A DNA stretch of 64,000 bases from Saccharicrinis sp963677245 (GTDB lineage: Bacteria; Bacteroidota; Bacteroidia; Bacteroidales; Marinilabiliaceae), in assembly GCA_963677245.1 (NCBI GenBank), contig OY781921.1, positions 3,782,001-3,846,000 on the forward strand, in the 5' to 3' direction. Positions within the stretch are counted from its first letter, which is position 1. Each line of letters starts with the position of its first letter. The notes under the pieces are model-generated. The model did not search any database. It saw nothing but the letters and a program-made list of their open reading frames with translations, and was not told the DNA's origin. This document shows positions 36,472 through 45,326 of this stretch, in pieces. The translations under genes and the position numbers were made by a program.

Positions 36472-36493
36472 ACCCGGTGTATTAACGTTGGGT
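36472..36493. repeat. REP-like palindrome, second variant
   Basis: ACCCGGTG pairs with CGTTGGGT through four Watson-Crick pairs, three G-U pairs and a closing G-C. It shares its core and spacing with 34523-34544 while arm bases differ, so pairing is kept. It follows the outer-membrane protein gene and is trailed by a short T-run, so it may be a terminator. Confidence 0.45.
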
Positions 36494-36599
36494 AGTTTTT
36501 CATCATCCTCCCCAATACTTCATAGGACGCATCTTTAATGTAATGCTATTTTGTGGAGGAATGTCCAAATTCAGGTATACAGAAAATTCTATTAATAGA

Positions 36600-37394
36600 T
36601 TACAACTCCTTTTTCCTTCCCAATATAGAATACACCATAGGCAGTTTATTCTCCAAGCCTTTTATCTGAAATTTACCTTTCTCTAGTTCAATGGTATTTT
36701 CAAAACAATCATATGGAGAGTAATTATATTCCTGAAAATCTTCAATTGAAATACCAGCCTTTATAAGTGCATTGATAACTGTACTCAGACCATGATTCCA
36801 ATTCACTGATTTTTCCTTAATGAAATCTTTATCATCCGTATAAGTACCTTCCAATTCCTCCACAATAGCTTCGCTGTCCATATAAGCATATTCAATCTTC
36901 GAAAAATCATAGCTAAACATCCAAACCACAGGATGAAACTCAGCCATCACAAATATTCCTCCTGGTTTCAAAAAATGCTGAACTACATCTGCCCATTGCT
37001 TCATATCCGGAAGCCAGCCAACTACACCATAGGATGTAAATACCATATCGAACTGCTCATTTAGTACCTCTTTTAAACCATACACATCGCAGCAAATAAA
37101 ACGAACATCAACACCTGTTTGGATGCTTAATTGTTTTGCTTTGTGAATAGCTTTATCCGAAAGAGCTATTCCGGTAACATCTGCTCCTTTACGAGCCAAT
37201 GAAATACTATCCTGTCCAAAATGGCATTGTAGATGTAATATTTTTTTGCCTTGAATATTGCCGAGTAGTTCTAATTCAATAGAATTGAGAGAGTCTGAGC
37301 CCTTAATAAACTCAGGTACTTTATAAAAGTCTGATTCAAAATGAATGTTAGTTCTTTTGTTCCAAAGGTTTCGGTTGATCTCGATATAGTTCAT
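36600..37394 (-). CDS. Class I SAM-dependent methyltransferase
   Basis: Cytoplasmic methyltransferase of 264 residues. The SAM-binding motif I is ILHLQCHFGQDSISLA near residue 50, followed by ADVTGIALSDKAI (motif post-I, acidic Asp replaced by a small residue region) and MVFTSYGVVGWLPD, typical of the Methyltransf_11/25 group. The substrate is not evident. It is transcribed away from the 21-bp periodic array that begins about 45 bp upstream of its start. Confidence 0.85.
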   Translation of the reverse strand: MNYIEINRNLWNKRTNIHFESDFYKVPEFIKGSDSLNSIELELLGNIQGKKILHLQCHFGQDSISLARKGADVTGIALSDKAIHKAKQLSIQTGVDVRFICCDVYGLKEVLNEQFDMVFTSYGVVGWLPDMKQWADVVQHFLKPGGIFVMAEFHPVVWMFSYDFSKIEYAYMDSEAIVEELEGTYTDDKDFIKEKSVNWNHGLSTVINALIKAGISIEDFQEYNYSPYDCFENTIELEKGKFQIKGLENKLPMVYSILGRKKEL

Positions 37395-37439
37395 GTCAGT
37401 TTAGTATCAATAAAGAATATGAAAGGGGGAAGATACATA

Positions 37440-38030
37440 AATATTGAAAATATACTATGGTACTAATACGATTAACATAATTACATTGAAGAACAACAGT
37501 GCACTATATAACAACTGTTTGTTAATATAGAATACCATGCTACGCAAATAAATAAAGAACAACAATTCATAGATAATTACCTTTCTAACATAGAAAACCA
37601 TTATACCATCATAGCTAAGAACCATACAGACATAGAAAAGGTATTCATAAACATAGACCTTAAACGCATGCACATAGCAATACAACCCATGCGCATAGAT
37701 GCAAAAACCATATGGATAGCTAAGTAGTCCATGTGTATAGATACTATACCCATCAAGAAAGCCAAAGAAATTACACACATAGATGGAATAGCCATGCACG
37801 TAGCAATATAATCCATACAGTCAGATGCCTTATCCATACAGACAGTTATGCAACCCATGCAGTAAGAATAAGTAGCCATATAGTTAGAAGAATGCTTTAA
37901 TGAGATAAAAGAAAGGAGTATGGAATTAAAACAATTTGCATCATTCAATACATGCTATTAATAGTATTCAGAAAGAAATATACCTAGTTGAGTCAAGTAG
38001 TTTACGCATTGAGAAAAGTATTCATTCTAC
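37440..38030. repeat. 21-bp periodic degenerate tandem array
   Basis: This 590-bp stretch carries no convincing gene. The trinucleotide ATA recurs at exactly 21-bp steps ten times from 37527, nearly always followed by GA or GC, and looser matches at the same phase reach back to 37443 and on to about 37890. Many units read CCATGCACATAGCAA-like on the plus strand. From 37515 to 37724 one plus frame is open for 70 codons, exactly ten heptads, with Ile always at position 5. After about 37960 the pattern continues 2 nt out of phase. The region 38031-38208 shows no further structure. Confidence 0.75.
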
Positions 38031-38208
38031 TTATAAAGCCGCCCAAATGAGCGAAAATATACAATGCATTACTAAGTCATATGTTATTGTGTGCTTGGGA
38101 TATTTATCAGGTATGCAGTAGTTTGTGTGTTATGGTTGGTTTTGCCTATATTAAGGTTCAATAATTGAGAGCTAAGAGTAATTATAATACAGTAATATAG
38201 AAAGACTC

Positions 38209-38964
38209 ATGAAAACGAATTATCTAATCTTCTTGTTCATTTTATTAAGCTTACTATTATCTGCACAGCAACAATCCGATATTTTTACAGGAAGATGGTA
38301 TGTTCCTAATGTTAAATTAGCTGATAGAATTCTTCATTTTAACAGAGAATTAAATGATAGTATGTATTTGGAAATGAACTTTCAGAATTCAGGTGCGGTA
38401 GAAATATCTGAGAATATTATTCCTCATTATTATAAATATGCTAAAGACGAAGTAAAAGATATAATTTCTCTTTCCAGTAATTTAAACTATAAATGGGATT
38501 TAAATAGTGCTGATTCCTTATTTACATTGAAATGTAAGAAATGGAATAGAGAATATCATATTTTAGACTACAGTAAAAACCACTTTACATTAAAAATGAT
38601 AGAGAATAAGGTGCATAAACAAGGAGGCACATATTATTTTATCTCAGATGTAGATGTTAAACAAATCTCCCAATTAGATACTTTAGCACTGACTTCAGAT
38701 TTTAGTAAGGGTTCATTAACCAGGATAAAACTCAAAGAGACCAACCAGTTTACCATGTTTTATAATGTAGAAAGGGATACGCTTAAAAAGCGAATGGACG
38801 ATGGCACCTATGTGGAGCAAATAATTGAAAATTCAGATCAACTGCATGGTATTTGGCAATCTAATGATCTTACTCAATTTGTAAGTCTAAAATTTAACGA
38901 AGCCACCACAAATAACTATAAAATAACAGAAAGAAACGAATTGTTATATTTTATAAAAGAATGA
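38209..38964 (+). CDS. Exported protein of unknown family (251 residues)
   Basis: Signal peptide (LLSLLLSAQQQ) then a beta-rich mature domain resembling a lipocalin-like fold: GRWYVPN near residue 30, several short strands and a C-terminal IYFIK-type end. It is a paralogue of the IS-split gene at 39091: GGTYYFISDVD, IWQSNDL and the tail align with GVYYFVSDVD, LWQSNDL and YVYFIK of that gene. No function is known. It is flanked by the 21-bp array and IS copy 2. Confidence 0.7.
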   Translation: MKTNYLIFLFILLSLLLSAQQQSDIFTGRWYVPNVKLADRILHFNRELNDSMYLEMNFQNSGAVEISENIIPHYYKYAKDEVKDIISLSSNLNYKWDLNSADSLFTLKCKKWNREYHILDYSKNHFTLKMIENKVHKQGGTYYFISDVDVKQISQLDTLALTSDFSKGSLTRIKLKETNQFTMFYNVERDTLKKRMDDGTYVEQIIENSDQLHGIWQSNDLTQFVSLKFNEATTNNYKITERNELLYFIKE

Positions 38965-39165
38965 TGAATTAAAATGTAATTCACAAAAAGTATACATCTC
39001 AGAAATATTCATTGCTCTTTGTAATAATAGATAAGTCCTTTTTGAAAAATAAGAGGAAAGATATTATTGAAAATTTTAGACCAGACAATTATGAAAAAAA
39101 TTCTTTTGGCCTTTTTGCTGATAGTTATCGTATTTCCATTATGTAACCAGGAAACTAACTTAATA

Positions 39166-40206
39166 ACCTGAGTTCGATTCTTAACTATTTTACAATCAAT
39201 GAAATAAGGATACAATAATCTTTGAAATAATTGCAAATAAAAATGGATTTTACTAATTTAAAAGTCTGACAAACAAATAATTAGAAGTAAAATCCATGTA
39301 TTTAAGTAAAGATAAAATTACGGAAATTTTCGTTTTAGTTGATGAATTTTGCATTGAATTTGAAAAAACAGTTACTAGGCATAGCTTGGGGAATAAACCC
39401 AAGAAAAAGCCTAGAATGAGCCATAGCGAAGTGATTACCATAATGATTTTGTTTCATTTTGGAGCGTTTAAAAATTTAAAACATTTCTATTTGTTCTATG
39501 TAAAAGAACATTTACGGCAAGATTTTCCTAGAACCGTTTCTTACAATCGGTTTGTTGAAATACTCCAACAAACAGCCTTACCCATGACCTTGTTTCTAAA
39601 AACATGTTGCCTGGGTGAATGCACTGGAATTTCTTATGTGGACTCAACTCCTATCCGAGTTTGCAAAAACAAACGCATACCAAGACACAAGGTTTTTGAA
39701 GGCTTGGCACAAAGAGGAAAATCAACAATGGGCTACTTCTTTGGTTTTAAATTGCACTTTATCATAAATGATAAGGGAGAGATCCTAAATTTTGTAATTA
39801 CTCCCGGAAATACAGACGACAGAGAGCCCCTGAAAAATCAAAAGTTTGTTGAAAAAATAAAAGGTAAACTATATGCCGATAAGGGGTATGTATCTAAAAA
39901 ACTCACTGAAGTACTATTTATTGACGGACTCCACCTAATAACTTACATTAGAAATAATATGCGTAATGTAATAATGGAAATGAAAGACAAGCTCTTGTTA
40001 AGAAAAAGGTCTGTGATAGAAACTATAAACGATGAACTTAAAAACATATGTTCTATTGAACATTCCAGACACAGGTCTTTTGAAAACTTTATTACTAATA
40101 TGATTTCTGGTTTAATTGCTTATTCTTTTTTCCCAAAGAAACCTGCTATCAAATATGATGTAATAAAAACTGATCAATTAGCTCTTTTTTAAAATCGAAC
40201 TCAGGT
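39166..40206 (+). mobile_element. IS982-family insertion sequence, copy 2
   Basis: Second 1,041-bp copy, same orientation as copy 1, ends ACCTGAG...CTCAGGT, target duplication TAATA at 39161-39165 and 40207-40211. It interrupts the exported-protein gene 25 codons from its start. By eye no base difference from copy 1 was found. Confidence 0.92.
39296..40192 (+). CDS. IS982-family transposase (copy 2)
   Basis: Identical in protein sequence to the transposase at 34940, with the same DDE residues in YVDST, YADKG and IETINDE. The intact frame and identical copy show recent transposition or gene conversion between the two copies. Confidence 0.95.
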   Translation: MYLSKDKITEIFVLVDEFCIEFEKTVTRHSLGNKPKKKPRMSHSEVITIMILFHFGAFKNLKHFYLFYVKEHLRQDFPRTVSYNRFVEILQQTALPMTLFLKTCCLGECTGISYVDSTPIRVCKNKRIPRHKVFEGLAQRGKSTMGYFFGFKLHFIINDKGEILNFVITPGNTDDREPLKNQKFVEKIKGKLYADKGYVSKKLTEVLFIDGLHLITYIRNNMRNVIMEMKDKLLLRKRSVIETINDELKNICSIEHSRHRSFENFITNMISGLIAYSFFPKKPAIKYDVIKTDQLALF

Positions 40207-40775
40207 TAATAGGTAATGTATATGGTTCAACCCTGAGTACTTCCTATATTGATGCAGAATCTTTTCGTATGACTCATCATGTTACGCTATTGCGTGATTC
40301 TGTTGACAAAACAAAAAGGCGTTATAAGATTGCTCTTGTTCCTCCAACATACATACGTAAAGGAGTATATTATTTTGTTTCGGATGTTGATGAACAGGTT
40401 TTTAAGCAGGATACATTAAAATTGGTTAAGGATGTGCGGAAAGGGTGCCTGCCAAGGATTCATTTAAAAGATACAGGTCAGTTTTGTATTGATTATAATG
40501 TGAAATGTGATACGACGAGATATGGAAGATATAACATAAAAGAATCAGATAAAATTTATGGATTATGGCAATCCAATGATCTTTCGAAACGATTAACACT
40601 TAGTTTTAGTAAAGAAATAATAAACCATTATCACGTGTTAGATAAAGGAGAGTACGTTTATTTTATAAAGAGTAAGTCATAATTAATATTGTTTAGCCAA
40701 TCATTGAAAATAATTCTAGCGTTTCTTAGTGAGTAATTCTCTTTGCGTTCTTAGCGTGAAACTGATAAAAAATAA

Positions 40776-40803
40776 AAGCCATCCCGAAATATCGAGATAG
40801 CTT
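40776..40803 (-). terminator. Terminator downstream of mutB
   Basis: On the minus strand AAGCTATCTCGAT and TCGGGATGGCTT form an imperfect stem followed by TTATTTTTT. It lies 43 bp after the mutB stop and fits a rho-independent terminator for the mut genes. Confidence 0.75.
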
Positions 40804-40845
40804 AATTATTTAATAAATCCTCTGGGGATTAATCATCTAGTTTAA

Positions 40846-43002
40846 TTACTCAGCAGCCTGAAGTAATAATCCAAGAATTTCAGAAGCTGCTTTTGATACA
40901 GATGTACCAGGACCAAAAATAGCCACAGCACCAGACTCATATAAGAAATCATAATCCTGTGCTGGAATTACACCTCCACAGATAACCATGATATCCTCAC
41001 GTCCTAGTTTCTTTAATTCTGCAATTACCTGAGGTACTAAAGTTTTGTGTCCGGCAGCCAATGAAGAAACACCTAATACGTGTACATCATTTTCAACTGC
41101 TTGCTTAGCAGCCTCAGCTGGTGTTTGGAACAATGGTCCCATATCTACATCAAAACCTATATCTGCGTATCCTGTTGCAACAACTTTGGCACCACGGTCG
41201 TGACCATCTTGTCCCATTTTTGCAATCATAATACGAGGTTGACGACCTTCTTTTTCAGCAAACTCTTTAGCTAAAGCAGTTGCTTTTTCAAACTCTTCAT
41301 CGTTTTTAGCTTCGCTAGAATACACACCACTAATTGAACGGATTACAGCTTTATATCTACCTGCAACTTTTTCGCAGGCATCAGAAATCTCACCTAAAGA
41401 AGCATTTTTCTTAGCAGCATCTACCGCTAACTCAAGTAAGTTACCCTCACCTGTTTCAACCGCTTTAGTGATAGCAGCAAGAGCAGCCTGACACTCTTCC
41501 TCGTTACGCTCAGCTTTTAATTGCTTCAAACGCTCAATCTGAGAAAGACGTACTGCTGTATTATCGATATCCAAAATGTCAATTGGATCTTCTTTTTCCA
41601 AACGGTATTTGTTTGTACCCACGATAGTTTGTGTACCGGCATCAATTTTAGCTTGAGCACGAGCTGCAGCCTCTTCAATACGCATTTTAGGTACACCACT
41701 CTCAATTGCTTTTGCCATACCACCAAGTTCTTCAACTTCTTCGATAAGAGCCCAAGCTTTCTCTACAAGATCATTGGTTAATGACTCTACGTAGTATGAA
41801 CCAGCCCAAGGATCAACTGCTTTACAAATTTGCGTTTCATCCTGGATATAAATCTGTGTATTACGAGCAATACGAGCAGAGAAGTCAGTTGGTAATGCAA
41901 TTGCCTCATCCAATGCGTTAGTGTGTAACGATTGTGTGTGACCTAAAGCAGAAGCCATCGCCTCAATACAAGTACGACCTACGTTGTTAAATGGATCTTG
42001 CTCTGTTAATGACCAACCTGAAGTTTGAGAGTGCGTACGTAATGCTAATGATTTTGGATTTTTAGGATTGAATTTCTTAACAATCTTAGCCCATAACATA
42101 CGTCCTGCACGCATTTTAGCAATCTCCATAAAGTGGTTCATTCCAATAGCCCAGAAGAACGACAAACGAGGAGCAAATGAATCGATATCCATACCGGCGT
42201 TAACACCAGCACGTAAATATTCTAAACCATCAGCTAAAGTATAAGCTAACTCAATATCTGCAGTTGCACCAGCTTCTTGCATATGGTAACCTGAGATAGA
42301 AATAGAGTTAAACTTAGGCATGTTTTTAGAAGTGTACTCAAAGATATCAGCGATAATCTTCATTGAGAATTTAGGTGGATAGATGTAAGTATTACGCACC
42401 ATAAACTCTTTTAAGATATCATTCTGGATAGTTCCTGATAACTGATCTAAAGTAGCTCCTTGCTCTAAACCTGCCACAATGTAGAATGCTAATACAGGAA
42501 GTACAGCTCCGTTCATTGTCATCGATACCGACATCTTATCCAATGGAATACCATCAAAAAGAATACGCATATCTTTGATAGAATCGATAGCTACACCTGC
42601 TTTACCTACATCACCCACAACACGCTCATGGTCTGAGTCGTATCCACGGTGAGTCGCTAAGTCAAATGCTACAGAAAGACCCTTTTGTCCTGAAGCAAGG
42701 TTTCTTTTGTAAAATGCATTGGATTCCTCAGCTGTTGAGAAACCTGCATACTGACGAATTGTCCAGGGACGCATAGCGTACATACCTGAATATGGTCCGC
42801 GTAGGAATGGAGGTAAACCTGCTGTATAGTTCAGGTGTTCCATACCTTCTAAATCGTCTTTTGAGTATACACTCTTAACCGGAATTTGCTCTGGAGTAAC
42901 CCAGTCTTTTTTAATTCCGTTCTTTTTCTCCCACTCTTTAGCGTTTACGCCGCCACAAGGAGAACTTTTTTTGAAATCTATATTTTTAAAATCTGGTCGC
43001 AT
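40846..43002 (-). CDS. Methylmalonyl-CoA mutase large subunit
   Basis: Adenosylcobalamin-dependent isomerase that interconverts succinyl-CoA and methylmalonyl-CoA, used by Bacteroidota in propionate formation or use. The 718 residues contain the TIM-barrel catalytic half (PFLRGPYSGMYAMRPWTIRQYAG, in part, near residue 60-80; RTHSQTSGWSLTEQDP near residue 325) and a C-terminal B12-binding domain with the DGHDRG cobalt-ligand motif near residue 590 and GVSSLAAGH. It is the catalytic subunit; the partner mutA is upstream, separated by the four-helix-bundle gene. Terminator follows. Confidence 0.97.
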   Translation of the reverse strand: MRPDFKNIDFKKSSPCGGVNAKEWEKKNGIKKDWVTPEQIPVKSVYSKDDLEGMEHLNYTAGLPPFLRGPYSGMYAMRPWTIRQYAGFSTAEESNAFYKRNLASGQKGLSVAFDLATHRGYDSDHERVVGDVGKAGVAIDSIKDMRILFDGIPLDKMSVSMTMNGAVLPVLAFYIVAGLEQGATLDQLSGTIQNDILKEFMVRNTYIYPPKFSMKIIADIFEYTSKNMPKFNSISISGYHMQEAGATADIELAYTLADGLEYLRAGVNAGMDIDSFAPRLSFFWAIGMNHFMEIAKMRAGRMLWAKIVKKFNPKNPKSLALRTHSQTSGWSLTEQDPFNNVGRTCIEAMASALGHTQSLHTNALDEAIALPTDFSARIARNTQIYIQDETQICKAVDPWAGSYYVESLTNDLVEKAWALIEEVEELGGMAKAIESGVPKMRIEEAAARAQAKIDAGTQTIVGTNKYRLEKEDPIDILDIDNTAVRLSQIERLKQLKAERNEEECQAALAAITKAVETGEGNLLELAVDAAKKNASLGEISDACEKVAGRYKAVIRSISGVYSSEAKNDEEFEKATALAKEFAEKEGRQPRIMIAKMGQDGHDRGAKVVATGYADIGFDVDMGPLFQTPAEAAKQAVENDVHVLGVSSLAAGHKTLVPQVIAELKKLGREDIMVICGGVIPAQDYDFLYESGAVAIFGPGTSVSKAASEILGLLLQAAE

Positions 43003-43010
43003 AATTAAAT

Positions 43011-43040
43011 AGTATAAAGTATAAAGTATAAAGACTAAAG
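43011..43040. repeat. TATAAAG-rich repeat on the mutB side of the four-helix gene
   Basis: AGTATAA is repeated three times in tandem, followed by AGACTAAAG. The sequence AGTATAAAGACT is inverted on the other side of the four-helix gene (43404-43461). Confidence 0.7.
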
Positions 43041-43046
43041 ATTTAA

Positions 43047-43403
43047 TCAGTTACTATTATACTTTGATTTTAATGCAAATAACATTTTTTGTATTTCCTG
43101 AATCTGAGATTGAATTGGTTCAAAATTAGATTCAGGTATATAATTGAGATCAACACAAAGTATCAATTGTGTTTCAAGTTCAAAACAAGAACCATAAGCC
43201 ATATCCAAAAAGCGATTAAAGTCTTTGTCTGTTCCTCTACCTGCTCCTTCTGCGATATTGGAGGGTATTGAAATTACAGATCTTTTAATTTGACTTATTA
43301 AGCCGAAAGTTTCTTCTTTGGGTAATTGAGTAGTTAGTTGGTAAACATCTTTAACCAAGTTCCTACCTTTTTGCCAAACTTTTAATTCTCTAAAATTATG
43401 CAT
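43047..43403 (-). CDS. Four-helix-bundle protein, S23/bAvd-like
   Basis: Small helical protein of 118 residues: MHNFRELKVWQKGRNLVKDVY opening, SQIKRSVISIPSNIAEG central segment, then LETQL and a coiled C-terminus. This is the family of the S23 protein encoded in 23S rRNA intervening sequences, also related to the accessory protein of diversity-generating retroelements. Function of the stand-alone copies is unknown. It lies between mutA and mutB on the same strand and is bracketed by inverted TATAAAG-rich repeats, suggesting it was inserted there as a small unit. Confidence 0.9.
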   Translation of the reverse strand: MHNFRELKVWQKGRNLVKDVYQLTTQLPKEETFGLISQIKRSVISIPSNIAEGAGRGTDKDFNRFLDMAYGSCFELETQLILCVDLNYIPESNFEPIQSQIQEIQKMLFALKSKYNSN

Positions 43404-43461
43404 TCTAAAGTCTTTATACTTTCGTCTTTATACTTTTGTCTATGCTTTATACTTTTGTCTT
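43404..43461. repeat. TATAAAG-rich repeat on the mutA side of the four-helix gene
   Basis: CTTTATACTTT occurs three times, spaced by GTC-type triplets. AGTCTTTATACT is the inverted match of AGTATAAAGACT at 43026-43037. It ends 2 bp from the mutA stop codon. Confidence 0.7.
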
Positions 43462-43463
43462 AA

Positions 43464-45326
43464 TTACAACCCTAACTCCTTACTAAATCCTTGAAGTGTT
43501 TCAAGAACGTTAGAACGAACGTTGATAAAGTTTGTGATACCTTTCGCTTTTAACTCATCTGCACAAGCAGGAGCACCGGCAACCACAAAAATAGCTTCTC
43601 CGTTGATTGCTTCGAATGCTTTAGGAGCAGCTTCTGTATATTCGTCATCAGAAGAACAAAGAACGATAATGTCAGCACCAAATTCTTTAGCTGCTTTCAC
43701 ACCTTCTTCTACAGTAGCAAACCCGTTATTGTCTTTTACTTCGTATCCGGCACAAGCAAAGAAGTTGCTTGAGAACTGTGAACGAGCTAAACGCATTGCA
43801 AGGTTACCATAAGTAAGCATAAATACTTTTGGTGTTTTTTCAGCTTTTTCAGTAGCTAAACGTAAAGCTTCAAACTCTTCAGCACCACGGAACTTAACGA
43901 TTGGCTCAACCACCACGTCTCCTTCGCATTTAGTTTTGCAAGTTTTAACCTCAGTGATAGCCTCAGCCACTTTTTCAGTGAAATTAGGGAACTGGTTGGT
44001 TCCAAGTAAGTTTTCACGACGAGTAGCAATAGCTTGCTTACGTTTATCAGAAGTTGCATTAACAGTTGCCTGAATAAATCCTTCTTTTAAAGCAGCAAGG
44101 TATCCACCTTTTTCTTCCACTTCTACAAACAATGCCCATGCTTGCTCAGCAATGCTGTTTGTTAAGTTTTCGATGTAGTAAGAACCAGCTGAAGGATCGG
44201 CAATCTTATCGAAGTGAGATTCTTCTTTTAATAATAACTGTTGGTTACGTGCAATTCTTTCAGAGAATGGCGTTGACTCTTTGAAGATAGTGTCAAAAGG
44301 TAAAACAGTTAATGAGTCAGCTCCTCCGAGAGTTGCAGACATCGCTTCTGTTTGTGTACGCAACATGTTTACATATGGATCGTAAACTGTTTTGTTCCAT
44401 TGAGAAGTTTCGCAGTGAATAGCCATTTTAGTAGGCTCATTTCCTGCAGGACTGTATGACTTAACGATAGTAGCCCATAGCATACGAGCAGCACGTAGTT
44501 TAGCAATTTCCATAAAATAGTTACCGCCTACGCCAAAGTTAAACTTCATAGAAGAAGCCACATCATTAACAGAAAGTCCTTTCTCTGTTAATTGAGCGAT
44601 ATACTCATTACCCATAGAAAGTGCAAAAGCCAACTCTTGTACAATGGATGAACCTGCGTTGTTGAAAAGACGCCCGTTAACACAAATTGATTTAAAGTTT
44701 GGTAAGTTTTTACCAGCTTCAACAATCTCTTTGGCATGTTCAAACATTTCGTCGTACGACTTGCATGATTTACCAGTTGAAGTTAAACAACCAATTGTGT
44801 CAAAGTTTACCGAACCTTTAACCTTAGTAAGATCGCGGTTTGTCTTTTTTAGGTGAGCAATAACTGCATCTAAAAGTTTTTTGCTACCATGTTTTGCAGA
44901 AAAGTTGATTTCAACATCATCAGAGATAATGTTTTTTAATACTGTTTCAATTGCAGCATTAAAATCATCTATTTTTTCGCAAAATGTAAATCCTAAAGAT
45001 GTAACACCTTTAGTTAAAACATCCAGTGCTTTTTCATTAGCAGCTGTTGCATCCACAGCATTAATGTCTTGACGAACAAACCACTTGTTGTCTTTTTTAG
45101 TTCCTCTAACGTAAGGAAATTCACCAGGAAGGCTATCCAGGTATTTCACCCCATCAAGATCCTCGTTACGATAAAAAGGACGAACATTAAAGCCTTCGTT
45201 TGTTCTCCAAACCAGCTTCTTTTCAAAGTCAGCACCTTTTAAATCCGCTGTGATTTTTTCCATCCATTGCTCGGTGGTAACAGGTGGAAACTCACTTAAT
45301 AACGGTTTTTTAGTTTTATCTGCCAT
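43464..45326 (-). CDS. Methylmalonyl-CoA mutase small subunit
   Basis: Non-catalytic partner of the mutase heterodimer, 620 residues when started at ATG 45326 (MADKTKKPLLSEFPP). A TTG at 45365 would add 13 residues and is less likely. It shares the mutase fold, with HCETSQWNKTVYDPYVNML near residue 320 and DPSAGSYYIE, and a C-terminal flavodoxin-like domain that lacks the DxHxxG cobalamin motif, as expected for this subunit. It is upstream of mutB; the intervening four-helix gene lengthens the gap to 461 bp. Confidence 0.95.
   Translation of the reverse strand: MADKTKKPLLSEFPPVTTEQWMEKITADLKGADFEKKLVWRTNEGFNVRPFYRNEDLDGVKYLDSLPGEFPYVRGTKKDNKWFVRQDINAVDATAANEKALDVLTKGVTSLGFTFCEKIDDFNAAIETVLKNIISDDVEINFSAKHGSKKLLDAVIAHLKKTNRDLTKVKGSVNFDTIGCLTSTGKSCKSYDEMFEHAKEIVEAGKNLPNFKSICVNGRLFNNAGSSIVQELAFALSMGNEYIAQLTEKGLSVNDVASSMKFNFGVGGNYFMEIAKLRAARMLWATIVKSYSPAGNEPTKMAIHCETSQWNKTVYDPYVNMLRTQTEAMSATLGGADSLTVLPFDTIFKESTPFSERIARNQQLLLKEESHFDKIADPSAGSYYIENLTNSIAEQAWALFVEVEEKGGYLAALKEGFIQATVNATSDKRKQAIATRRENLLGTNQFPNFTEKVAEAITEVKTCKTKCEGDVVVEPIVKFRGAEEFEALRLATEKAEKTPKVFMLTYGNLAMRLARSQFSSNFFACAGYEVKDNNGFATVEEGVKAAKEFGADIIVLCSSDDEYTEAAPKAFEAINGEAIFVVAGAPACADELKAKGITNFINVRSNVLETLQGFSKELGL

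Larger units (their letters stand above)
39091..40682 (+). pseudogene. Exported-protein gene split by IS copy 2
   Basis: The 5' part at 39091-39165 encodes a signal peptide ending PLCNQETNLI; the IS then brings in a TGA after one more residue. The 3' part, 40212-40682, continues in the same frame with GNVYGSTLSTSYIDAES. Joining 39165 to 40212, that is, removing the IS and one TAATA, restores a 181-residue protein with a lipoprotein-like leader. It is a paralogue of the gene at 38209 but lacks about 65-70 residues of the N-terminal half, a difference that predates the insertion because the joint is in frame. The ATG at 40269 is internal. Confidence 0.88.

Noticed and set aside
37622..37893. 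CRISPR array
   Set aside because: Units follow each other with no unique spacers, the repeat itself is degenerate, and no cas genes are present.
37455..37948. Two overlapping small genes on the minus strand (114 and 115 residues)
   Set aside because: Both frames simply read the 21-bp array; composition is strongly biased (Tyr, Met, Cys), there is no ribosome site and no family resemblance.
37936..38121. 61-residue gene starting at TTG
   Set aside because: It continues the 21-bp periodic pattern in another frame, has no ribosome site and no family; treated as part of the array.
34810..40206. Composite transposon bounded by the two IS copies
   Set aside because: Each copy has its own TAATA on both sides, and copy 2 rejoins an interrupted gene exactly; a composite unit would show duplications only at the outer ends.
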